Source of the DNA: Candidatus Omnitrophota bacterium
GTDB taxonomy: Bacteria > Omnitrophota > Gorgyraeia > JABMRN01
DNA length: 17,215 bases
Assembly: GCA_028702395.1 (NCBI GenBank)
Contig: JAQVOV010000021.1
Span: forward strand, 1 to 17,215
Reading direction: 5' to 3'
In this document: positions 1-5,640 of the stretch, one piece after another
Layout of the letters: every line of letters begins with the position of its first letter
How positions within the stretch are numbered: the first letter of the stretch is position 1
Notes under the pieces: generated by a model
Seen by the model: the letters and a program-made list of their open reading frames with translations, nothing else
Databases searched by the model: none
Told to the model about the DNA's origin: nothing
Translations under genes and position numbers: made by a program

Positions 1-363
1 CGAACTATTTGTTTGGGAAATCCCAAACAGAAGCTGAAAGATATATATAAAGCTGTTGAATTTGCACAAAAATGGTCTATAAAGAACATTAAAAGTGGCA
101 TAATAATAGCGGATCATGTCAAATCTGTACATGATATCTTACGCAAAAAAGGTTTCGGAAAATATTTAAAGCATACACTTGGACATGGGGTTGGTACTAG
201 AATACATGAATCCCCTAAATTGTCTCAAAAAAACAGACGGATGCTTAAAGAAAACATGGTTGTTACGATAGAGCCAGGATTATATATCAATGGTCTTGGC
301 GGTGTTAGAATAGAAGATATGTTAATAATAAAAAAGAAAGGATCTGAGGTAATTACAAAATGA
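1..363 (+). CDS. M24-family metallopeptidase (Xaa-Pro aminopeptidase-like), C-terminal part
   Basis: This is the 3' end of a gene that begins before the window; the reading frame is open from base 1 and gives 120 residues before a TGA. The visible part is the C-terminal half of a pita-bread fold peptidase. GHGVG (His62 of the fragment), TIEPGLY (Glu91) and GVRIED (Glu105) match the last three metal ligands of the M24 family; the two Asp ligands would lie upstream of the window. Such enzymes remove N-terminal residues next to proline in the cytoplasm. The stop overlaps the efp start in an ATGA arrangement, so the two genes are probably translationally coupled, and a peptidase of this type just before efp is a common bacterial order. 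Xaa-Pro aminopeptidase is favoured over methionine aminopeptidase because of this neighbourhood and the HTLGHGVG motif, but the substrate cannot be fixed from the fragment. Confidence 0.9.
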   Translation, partial: RTICLGNPKQKLKDIYKAVEFAQKWSIKNIKSGIIIADHVKSVHDILRKKGFGKYLKHTLGHGVGTRIHESPKLSQKNRRMLKENMVVTIEPGLYINGLGGVRIEDMLIIKKKGSEVITK

Positions 364-917
364 TCACGCCAAAACAATTTTCAAACGGACAATGTATTAT
401 TATGAATGGGGAATTAAATATTGTTGTTTTTACACAGCATAAGAGAACTGCGCAAAGAGGAGCTGTTGTAAGGACAAGACTTAAGAATTATAAGACCGGT
501 GCTGTTACAGAATTCAATTTAGCACCAGATGAAACGTTTGAAGAAGCTTATGTTGAAAAACGGGCTCTTCAATATTTATATTGCGATGGAGAGGTCTATC
601 ATTTTATGGACCATGAAACCTATGAGCAGTATGAACTTACAAAAGAGTTATTAGGCGATACGATCAATTTTTTAAAAGAGAATACAGATGTTACAGTTAA
701 ATTTTATGAAAAACAGCCTATAGGAATAGATCTTCCGACTTTTATAGATCTAGAAGTAACATATACTGAGCCAGGATTTAAAGGCAATACTTCAACAGGG
801 GGAACTAAACCTGCAACAGTTGAAACAGGTGCAGAAATAAAAGTGCCTCTTTTTATAGGGCAAGGTGAAAAAATCAGGATAGACACACGTACAGGGGAGT
901 ATGTGAGTAGAATATAA
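360..917 (+). CDS. efp: Elongation factor P
   Basis: EF-P binds the ribosome between the P and E sites and relieves stalling at proline stretches. The 185-residue length and the order of three beta-barrel domains match the family: KOW-like domain I (about 1-64), the central OB domain with ALQYLYCDGEVYHFMD (about 69-84), and a C-terminal OB domain ending in GEKIRIDTRTGEYVSR. The start overlaps the upstream peptidase stop (ATGA). The domain I loop is unusual. Ungapped alignment from QH places T30-A31-Q32-R33 where most EF-Ps have PGKG or PGRG, so the residue normally carrying the Lys or Arg modification is Gln32, followed by Arg33. The family call is firm; whether the loop is modified, and on which residue, is unknown. 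No epmA/B/C or earP gene is seen nearby. Confidence 0.95.
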   Translation: MITPKQFSNGQCIIMNGELNIVVFTQHKRTAQRGAVVRTRLKNYKTGAVTEFNLAPDETFEEAYVEKRALQYLYCDGEVYHFMDHETYEQYELTKELLGDTINFLKENTDVTVKFYEKQPIGIDLPTFIDLEVTYTEPGFKGNTSTGGTKPATVETGAEIKVPLFIGQGEKIRIDTRTGEYVSRI

Positions 918-933
918 CTGAGATAATAGGGTG

Positions 934-1065
934 TAGTGACTAGTGATTAGTGACTAGTTACTAGAATAAATTGATTTAAAGATAAATTTCATGGTGAAAA
1001 ATAAAAAAAATAATAAAACGTTCAATAAATAAACCTAGTCACTAGTTACTGATCACTAGTCACTA
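934..1065. repeat. Heptamer-armed inverted repeat between efp and accB
   Basis: The left arm at 934-964 is four units TAGTGAC, TAGTGAT, TAGTGAC, TAGTTAC plus TAG. The right arm at 1035-1065 is its reverse complement at 28 of 31 positions. A 70-bp A/T-rich loop separates them. No gene is visible in this 170-bp spacer, and no clear copy of the WGTGGAAGGT core found in other spacers. The paired arms would form a long hairpin upstream of the accB ribosome binding site (GGAGG near 1080). Confidence 0.85.
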
Positions 1066-1087
1066 AAGGGCTATTAAGGGAGGAAAA

Positions 1088-1537
1088 ATGAACAAAAAAA
1101 TAATTGAAGAGATCTTAGAACTTATGGAAAAATATAGTCTTACTGAAATGGATCTTGAAGAAGAGAATTTAAAGGTGCATTTCAAAAAAGGACATGATAT
1201 AGCGAATTTCGCACATGCATCTGCGCCTATTGTACAATTGCCGCAAATGGCATCTAATCCTGCTGTTTCTGATACAAAAGAAACAGTGCCGTCTAATCTA
1301 ATTGAAGTTAAAGCGCCTATGGTTGGGACTTTTTATTCAGCACCAGCACCTGATGCTGATCCATATGTTTCTGTTGGTTCTCAAATTAAACAAGGCGATG
1401 TTCTTTGTATTTTAGAAGCAATGAAACTTATGAATGAAATTAAATCTGAAGTAAAAGGGAAGATCGCAAAAATTGTTGTAGAAAATGCTCAGCCTGTTGA
1501 GTTCGGGCAGGTCCTATTTTTGGTTGATCCGTCATAG
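1088..1537 (+). CDS. accB: Biotin carboxyl carrier protein of acetyl-CoA carboxylase
   Basis: This is the carrier subunit that shuttles carboxyl groups from biotin carboxylase to the carboxyltransferase in the first step of fatty-acid synthesis. The 149-residue protein has the expected N-terminal helix region (about 1-35), a flexible linker rich in Ala, Pro and Ser (about 42-70) and a C-terminal biotinyl domain from about 71. The biotin attachment motif is EAMKLMNEI with Lys113, and the AccB-type thumb is visible as TFYSAPAPDADPYV (81-94). GGGAGG just upstream fixes the ATG. Biotin ligase (BirA) would be the modifying partner but is not in the window. accC follows, as in most bacteria, although a 180-bp repeat-containing spacer separates them. 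Confidence 0.97.
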   Translation: MNKKIIEEILELMEKYSLTEMDLEEENLKVHFKKGHDIANFAHASAPIVQLPQMASNPAVSDTKETVPSNLIEVKAPMVGTFYSAPAPDADPYVSVGSQIKQGDVLCILEAMKLMNEIKSEVKGKIAKIVVENAQPVEFGQVLFLVDPS

Positions 1538-1553
1538 ATTGTTATAGGAGTTT

Positions 1554-1698
1554 AAAAGGCAAAAGGAAAAAGGCAAAAGGAAAAAGTGTGGATCGTCCTG
1601 AAAGAGGTTAGTGTAGGGGCGAAAAATTTTTCGCCCCTACAAAAAAAGATTCCACAGTGATATTGTAGATTTTTTACTTTTACCTTTTTACTTTTCAC
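1554..1698. repeat. Composite intergenic repeat between accB and accC
   Basis: The left arm is the 7-base units AAAAGGC, AAAAGGA, AAAAGGC, AAAAGGA, AAAAGTG at 1554-1588. The right arm is TTTTTAC, TTTTACC, TTTTTAC, TTTTCAC at 1671-1698, roughly the inverse. Between them lies a core that opens TGTGGATCGTCCTGAAAG at 1587 and closes with AAGATTCCACAGTGAT, giving short inverted ends TGTGGA/TCCACA (core 1587-1656). A 28-bp palindrome sits inside the core. Confidence 0.85.
1613..1640. repeat. 28-bp perfect palindrome, GTAGGGGCG type, copy 1
   Basis: GTAGGGGCG, a 10-base centre AAAAATTTTT, then CGCCCCTAC form a perfect 28-base palindrome. The same outer 9+9 bases recur at 3192-3219 with a different centre. 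It resembles REP-like palindromes of bacterial genomes. It could also act as a transcription terminator hairpin, but the run of bases that follows is A, not T, on the plus strand. Confidence 0.9.
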
Positions 1699-1717
1699 TT
1701 AAAAATAAGGAGTTTAG

Positions 1718-3067
1718 ATGTTTAGTAAGATATTGATAGCTAATAGAGGCGAAATTGCTTTACGAATTATAAGAGCTTGTAAAGAAATGGGGATAAAGAC
1801 TGTTGCTGTTTTTTCAGAAGCAGATGCAACTAGTTCTCATGTTAGATTTGCAGACGAAGCAGTTTGCATAGGAAAGGCTTCATCCAGTCAAAGTTATCTT
1901 CACATCCCTAATATAATTAGCGCAGCTGAACTTACAGATGTTGAAGCAATACATCCTGGGTATGGATTTTTAGCTGAAAATGCACATTTCGCAGAAATAT
2001 GTGAGTCATGTCAAATAAAATTCATAGGACCTACCCCTGAAAACATCCGTTTAATGGGTGATAAAATGCGTGCAAAAGATACAATGAAAAAAGCAGGATT
2101 GCCCGTTATTCCTGGTTCAAAAGCTGTTGTAAAAACAAAAGAAGAAGCTTTGAAAGTCGCAAAATCCATGGGTTATCCTGTTATTTTAAAGGCTTCTGCA
2201 GGAGGCGGTGGTAAAGGTATGAGAGTATGTCATAATGATATAACTTTACAAGGGTCTTTTATGACTGCTCAACGTGAGGCTGAAGCTAACTTTGGTAATC
2301 CAGATATTTATATAGAAAAGTATATTGAAAATCCAAGACATATTGAATTTCAAATAATGGCAGATCAACATGGCAATGTTGTTCATCTTGGAGAGAGGGA
2401 ATGCTCTATTCAAAGAAGGCATCAGAAAATGATCGAAGAATCGCCATCTCCTGCACTAGATGAAAAACTTAGAAAGAAAATGGGTGATATTGCAGTTAAA
2501 GGAGCAAAAGCAGGTAAATATGTCAATGCAGGAACAATAGAGTTCCTTTTAGATAAAAATAATGACTTTTATTTTATGGAAATGAATACAAGGATACAGG
2601 TTGAACATCCTGTTACTGAAATGGTCACCGGAATTGATCTGATCAAGGAGCAGATCAATGTTGCATTTGGAAAAAAACTTTCCTTTAAACAGGAAGATAT
2701 AAAGATCAAAGGTCATTCTATTGAGTGTAGGATATATGCTGAAGATTCAGAAAATGACTTTAGACCATGTCCAGGGAAAATAGATGTTTTGCATTTATCG
2801 GGCAGTAGAGGCGTAAGGGTCGATACTCATATATATCAAGGTTTTAACATTGTTCCTTATTATGATTCTATGATAGCTAAGATAATATCATATGGTAAAG
2901 ATAGAAAAGAAGCGATGAGTATAATGCGCAGAGCTTTGGACGAATTTGTAGTGGAACCAATAAAAACTACGAAAAGCTTTAATTTGCATGTTTTGAATAA
3001 TGATAAGTTCATTAAAGGAAGATTTGCTACTGATTTTGTTGAAAATTTTCTTAATGAGAATAAATAG
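1718..3067 (+). CDS. accC: Biotin carboxylase subunit of acetyl-CoA carboxylase
   Basis: AccC carboxylates the biotin on AccB using ATP and bicarbonate. The 449-residue length is standard. The N-terminal domain starts KILIANRGEIALR, the ATP-grasp glycine loop is KASAGGGGKGMR (158-169), and the catalytic set matches the E. coli enzyme: Lys237 in RRHQK, Arg292 and Glu296 in NTRIQVEHP, and Arg338 in CRIYAED. The C-terminal domain contains PCPGKI at about 350-355. AAGGAG lies just before the ATG. No key residue is missing. Carboxyltransferase genes (accA/accD) are not in the window. The order efp-accB-accC followed by an Asp23-related gene is the same as in many Firmicutes. Confidence 0.98.
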   Translation: MFSKILIANRGEIALRIIRACKEMGIKTVAVFSEADATSSHVRFADEAVCIGKASSSQSYLHIPNIISAAELTDVEAIHPGYGFLAENAHFAEICESCQIKFIGPTPENIRLMGDKMRAKDTMKKAGLPVIPGSKAVVKTKEEALKVAKSMGYPVILKASAGGGGKGMRVCHNDITLQGSFMTAQREAEANFGNPDIYIEKYIENPRHIEFQIMADQHGNVVHLGERECSIQRRHQKMIEESPSPALDEKLRKKMGDIAVKGAKAGKYVNAGTIEFLLDKNNDFYFMEMNTRIQVEHPVTEMVTGIDLIKEQINVAFGKKLSFKQEDIKIKGHSIECRIYAEDSENDFRPCPGKIDVLHLSGSRGVRVDTHIYQGFNIVPYYDSMIAKIISYGKDRKEAMSIMRRALDEFVVEPIKTTKSFNLHVLNNDKFIKGRFATDFVENFLNENK

Positions 3068-3135
3068 TTAATAGTGAATTTATAAGTAAAAAGGAAAAAG
3101 GTAAAAGGCAAAAGTGTGGAACGTCATGGATTGGG

Positions 3136-3170
3136 CCACGAGCTACGCGCAGCGAGCTGCGCGCTAGTGG
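3136..3170. repeat. GC-rich imperfect hairpin inside the core
   Basis: CCAC at 3136-3139 pairs with GTGG at 3167-3170, and CGCGCAG (3146-3152) pairs with CTGCGCG (3157-3163) around a CGAG loop. The remaining stem pairs with bulges. Its GC content stands out from the surrounding A/T-rich arms, which suggests a separate small element placed into the core. Confidence 0.7.
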
Positions 3171-3191
3171 AAGGTACTGAATGAGATTTTC

Positions 3192-3219
3192 GTAGGGGCG
3201 TATTGCAATACGCCCCTAC
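3192..3219. repeat. 28-bp perfect palindrome, GTAGGGGCG type, copy 2
   Basis: The outer halves GTAGGGGCG and CGCCCCTAC are identical to copy 1; the centre here is TATTGCAATA. The palindrome lies in the same position of the core as copy 1, shortly before AAAAGATTCCACA. The centre differs from copy 1 yet remains perfectly self-complementary. Confidence 0.92.
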
Positions 3220-3268
3220 AAAGAAACAAGAAAAGATTCCACAATGATAACAGACTTTTTACTTTTTA

Positions 3269-3288
3269 CCTGCCTGCCGGCAGGCAGG
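3269..3288. repeat. 20-bp CCTGCC-type perfect palindrome
   Basis: CCTGCCTGCC followed by GGCAGGCAGG is a perfect 20-bp palindrome. It interrupts the T-rich heptamer arm: the sequence on both sides is TTTTTACC / TTTTACC, the expected arm units. It is best read as an insertion into the older repeat. Confidence 0.88.
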
Positions 3289-3337
3289 CTTTTACCTTTT
3301 TACTTAAAACGTATATTAACCACTATAAGGAGGATTT

Positions 3338-3922
3338 ATGGGTTTCCTGAAAAAGATATTAGCAGCAATAGGTTTTTTGTTTTACCTTGTTATTGGTTGT
3401 TTTTTTATTGCATTGAGTATTCGCGCAATTGATCCCAAGTTGATCTCGCAATATATAACTGACTCATATAAATATCCTGATCTATTGGTTTTTATAAGGA
3501 TCATAGGTGTTGTGTTGATATTGAAAGGGATAATTTTTGTAAAACATTACCTTGCAAATGATATTTCCGAAAAAATAATTACTTTTGATAATCCGGATGG
3601 ACAGGTTGTCGTTTCTCTTTCTGCAGTAGAAGAGTATATCAATAAGATAGCAAAGAACATGAAACAGGTAAAGGACTTAAGACCTGTTGTTTCAAAAACC
3701 AAAAAAGGATTAGAGGTAAAAGTAAAAGCAACTATTTTTTCTGATGCAAATGTTCCTGCAGTAACAGAACAATTACAGCAAAGAATAAAAGAAAAGGTCA
3801 TGGATATGCTTGGTATTGAAGAATCTGTTGATGTTATGATACATGTATCAAAGTTTTTTCAAACTGATAGCAAACATATAGATACTGATGATGGATCCTC
3901 ACGTATCCCTTATGCGGAATAA
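3338..3922 (+). CDS. Alkaline-shock membrane anchor protein AmaP / Asp23-family protein
   Basis: A 194-residue membrane protein. Two hydrophobic segments lie near the N terminus (about 7-28 and 48-70), followed by a soluble domain (about 86-175) that starts GQVVVSLSAVEEYINKIA and runs through KGLEVKVKATI and a helix AVTEQLQQRIKEKVMDMLGI. This is the pattern of AmaP, the membrane partner of the Asp23 envelope-stress protein, and of DUF322/Asp23 domains. A strong AAGGAGG site at about 3327-3333 fixes the ATG. In Firmicutes asp23 homologues often follow accBC, so the position supports the call. The molecular job is not well established in any lineage; an envelope-associated scaffolding role is inferred. 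No separate Asp23 gene is present here. Confidence 0.8.
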   Translation: MGFLKKILAAIGFLFYLVIGCFFIALSIRAIDPKLISQYITDSYKYPDLLVFIRIIGVVLILKGIIFVKHYLANDISEKIITFDNPDGQVVVSLSAVEEYINKIAKNMKQVKDLRPVVSKTKKGLEVKVKATIFSDANVPAVTEQLQQRIKEKVMDMLGIEESVDVMIHVSKFFQTDSKHIDTDDGSSRIPYAE

Positions 3923-3930
3923 AGCGTCTA

Positions 3931-3998
3931 TGGGTAATGAGTAAAGACCCAGTACTCATACGCAATACACAGTACTCATGACCCAGTACTCACGACCC
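3931..3998. repeat. Heptamer-type repeat tract before gmhA
   Basis: CCAGTAC (3949-3955), ACAGTAC (3969-3975), TCATGAC (3976-3982), CCAGTAC (3983-3989) and TCACGAC (3990-3996) follow a 7-base spacing, with one 13-base stretch between the first and second. A short stretch GGGTAATGAGTA at 3932-3943 is a partial inverse of these units. The WGTGGAAGGT core is absent, so this may be a deleted or minimal member of the family. Confidence 0.7.
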
Positions 3999-4013
3999 TA
4001 GATAGGAGAGAGA

Positions 4014-4583
4014 ATGGAAAAGATCATAAAAGAATATATTAAAGCAAGCATTGATGTAAAAACGAAGTTATTGAATTCCCCAGAGGTAATAAAAAGCATC
4101 AAGGATGTTGTGCAAGCTATTAAAGAATGTTTTGAAAAAGGCGGGAAACTTTTAGTGTTTGGTAATGGCGGAAGTGCTTCAGATGCACAGCACATGGTAG
4201 CAGAATTCGTAGCAAGGTTTAAGAAAGAAAGAAAAGCATTACCTGCAATTGCATTAACAACCAATACTTCTACGATCACAGCCTTAGCTAATGATTATAC
4301 TTATGATATAGTTTTTAAGCGACAGATAGAGGCTTTTGCTGACAGTAATGATGTTGTTTTAGGTATTTCAACAAGTGGTACGGCTAAAAGCGTTATAGAA
4401 GGGCTTAAACAGGCACGATCACAGAATGCTAAAACAATTGCTCTAACAGGTAAAGATGGAGGAGAACTTCCAAAGGTTTCTGATATATCAATAATCGTTC
4501 CTAGTGATATCACGGCATGTATTCAGGAATCCCATATTATGATAATTCATCTTATTTGTGAGATTGTTGAGGCGAATTACTAA
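4014..4583 (+). CDS. gmhA: Phosphoheptose isomerase (sedoheptulose 7-phosphate isomerase)
   Basis: GmhA converts sedoheptulose 7-phosphate to D-glycero-D-manno-heptose 7-phosphate, the first step toward ADP-heptose for lipopolysaccharide core. The 189-residue protein is a single SIS domain. GNGGSASDAQHMVAEF (50-65) carries the zinc/active-site residues His60 and Glu64, and IQESHIMIIHL supplies Gln171 and His179, in register with the E. coli enzyme. GISTSGTAKSV (117-127) is the phosphate-binding loop. AGGAG at 4004-4008 supports the start. The hldE C-domain gene follows, so the two supply the same pathway. The presence of gmhA argues for a Gram-negative type envelope or a heptosylated surface glycan. 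Confidence 0.95.
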   Translation: MEKIIKEYIKASIDVKTKLLNSPEVIKSIKDVVQAIKECFEKGGKLLVFGNGGSASDAQHMVAEFVARFKKERKALPAIALTTNTSTITALANDYTYDIVFKRQIEAFADSNDVVLGISTSGTAKSVIEGLKQARSQNAKTIALTGKDGGELPKVSDISIIVPSDITACIQESHIMIIHLICEIVEANY

Positions 4584-4687
4584 TTCGTATATCGTATTTC
4601 GTAGTGGAAGGTTCTGAATGAAAGTTGTTTTTCTGCAGGAACAAAACATTCTATGAACATACGAAATACGATATACGAAATACGAGG
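4584..4687. repeat. Composite intergenic repeat with near-perfect inverted arms between gmhA and hldE
   Basis: The left arm TTCGTAT, ATCGTAT, TTCGTAG occupies 4584-4604. The right arm TACGAAA, TACGATA, TACGAAA, TACGAGG occupies 4660-4687. Bases 4584-4603 and 4660-4679 are exact reverse complements over 20 bp. The core AGTGGAAGGTTCTGAATG starts at 4603, directly joined to the left arm; GTTCTGAATG (4611-4620) has a loose inverse CATTC...GAAC at 4648-4658. The right arm ends within the hldE ribosome binding site (GAGGAA, 4684-4689). Confidence 0.9.
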
Positions 4688-4693
4688 AAAAGC

Positions 4694-5170
4694 ATGATAA
4701 ACGATAAAATTGTACAGCTAGAACAGCTTAAAAAAATAGTTTTGAAAAAAAAAGAAGAAGGCAAAAGAATAGTTTTCACCAACGGTTGTTTTGATATTAT
4801 CCATTCTGGACATGTTGAATATTTAGAAGATGCAGCAAAAAAAGGCGATGTTTTAATTGTAGCTGTAAACAGCGATACTTCAGTAAAAAAGATAAAAGGG
4901 GAAACCCGTCCTATAATTTCTCAAAATAGCAGGATGAAAGTTGTTGCTGCACTTGAAAGCGTTGATTATGTTGTTTGTTTTGATGATGAAACCCCATATG
5001 ATCTGATATCTCAATTAGTTCCAAACGTACTTGTTAAAGGTGGAGATTGGTCCCCTGAACAGATCATAGGGGCAGATATTGTTTTTAAAAATGGAGGAGT
5101 TGTAGAGTCAATTCAGTTTAGACCCGGTTTTTCTACAACAACGATGATAAATAAAATTAGAAATACTTAA
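4694..5170 (+). CDS. rfaE2: D-glycero-beta-D-manno-heptose 1-phosphate adenylyltransferase (HldE C-domain type)
   Basis: This nucleotidyltransferase transfers AMP from ATP to heptose 1-phosphate, making ADP-heptose. From the ATG at 4694 the protein has 158 residues, the size of a stand-alone HldE C-terminal domain. TNGCFDIIHSGH (29-40) holds the HxGH nucleotide-binding motif, AVNSD (57-61) and the RPI segment (72-74) follow, and GFSTT (145-149) corresponds to the usual GYSTT. A longer frame runs upstream to 4625, but that part lies in the intergenic repeat; the ATG with GAGGAA 5-10 bases upstream is preferred. The kinase half (HldA) and the phosphatase gmhB are not in the window. The downstream gene begins 1 base after the stop. 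Confidence 0.93.
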   Translation: MINDKIVQLEQLKKIVLKKKEEGKRIVFTNGCFDIIHSGHVEYLEDAAKKGDVLIVAVNSDTSVKKIKGETRPIISQNSRMKVVAALESVDYVVCFDDETPYDLISQLVPNVLVKGGDWSPEQIIGADIVFKNGGVVESIQFRPGFSTTTMINKIRNT

Positions 5171-5171
5171 A

Positions 5172-5639
5172 ATGAATATGAAAATAAAAGACTTTAGTTC
5201 AAAGCAAAAAGAGCTTTGCCTGCGTATAATTGATGCAAATTTAAATCGAGTTACAGAAGGGTTAAGAGTATGTGAAGATGTAACAAGATTTGTTTTGAAC
5301 AATAATTCCATGCAAAAGAAGCTAAAAACGTTACGTCATTGTGCCAATGATCTTCGTAAAGAAAAAACAACCTATTTTGATAGCATATCTTCCCGTAATA
5401 CTCATAAAGATGTTGGTGTTAAAACTCTTAAAGCAGATACTGTGAGAAAAGATTTTTACGATCTTTTTGTTGCAAATTCACAGCGTGTTAAAGAATCTTT
5501 AAGAGTGCTGGAAGAAGTTTTAAAGATCTTTGATGTTTATCATTCAGAGAAATTCAAAAAGCTCAGATTTGAATTTTATTCTGTTGAAAAAAAAGGTGCT
5601 GAAGAATTGGAAGTTTTATTTAAAAAAAGAAAGGTGTAA
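5172..5639 (+). CDS. thiD2: Stand-alone ThiD2-type HMP-phosphate kinase domain
   Basis: A 155-residue, mostly helical protein. It matches the domain fused to the N terminus of ThiE in cyanobacteria and some other bacteria: RIIDANLNRVTEGLRVCEDVTRF (18-40, given by key residues R18, D21, N23, R26, E29, R32, E35, D36, R39), LRHCANDLR (54-62), SRNTHKDVG (74-82) and ANSQRVKESLRVLEE (101-115). That domain has been described as ThiD2, a kinase dedicated to HMP-P and unrelated to ThiD. Here it is free of ThiE. It follows hldE by one base and ends 1 base before thiC, whose product makes HMP-P; this gives the cell HMP-P and its phosphorylation from adjacent genes. A second in-frame ATG at 5178 is an alternative start. 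Function is inferred from family and context. Confidence 0.8.
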   Translation: MNMKIKDFSSKQKELCLRIIDANLNRVTEGLRVCEDVTRFVLNNNSMQKKLKTLRHCANDLRKEKTTYFDSISSRNTHKDVGVKTLKADTVRKDFYDLFVANSQRVKESLRVLEEVLKIFDVYHSEKFKKLRFEFYSVEKKGAEELEVLFKKRKV

Positions 5640-5640
5640 G

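Larger units (their letters stand above)
3084..3305. repeat. Composite intergenic repeat with nested insertions between accC and the AmaP-like gene
   Basis: The left arm is AAGTAAA, AAGGAAA, AAGGTAA, AAGGCAA, AAGTGTG at 3084-3118. The right arm, about 3254-3305, reads as the inverse and ends TTTTTACTTA. The core spans TGTGGAA (3115) to TTCCACA (3237-3243) and has been expanded to 129 bp. It contains a GC-rich hairpin, a second core start AGTGGAAGGTACTGAATG (3166-3183), and a 28-bp palindrome. A further 20-bp palindrome interrupts the right arm. The 270-bp spacer holds no convincing gene. Confidence 0.85.

Noticed and set aside
934..1065. CRISPR array (short repeats in a spacer)
   Set aside because: The units are 7 bases, directly tandem and inverted on the other side, with no 20-40 base unique spacers and no cas genes.
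1613..1640. Rho-independent terminator after accB
   Set aside because: The hairpin is strong, but it is followed by A residues on the plus strand rather than T, it recurs as a palindrome elsewhere, and it sits inside a repeat core. Read on the minus strand it would have a T tract, but no minus-strand gene needs it.
3244..3432. Open frame of 62 codons on the plus strand after accC
   Set aside because: It begins in the T-rich repeat arm, runs through the 20-bp palindrome, and overlaps the well-supported AmaP-like gene in another frame; its translation has no recognisable features.
5100..5640. TPP riboswitch controlling thiD2/thiC
   Set aside because: hldE, thiD2 and thiC are separated by single bases, leaving no untranslated leader; no CUGAGA/ACYUGA-type conserved elements in an adequate leader were seen upstream of hldE either.
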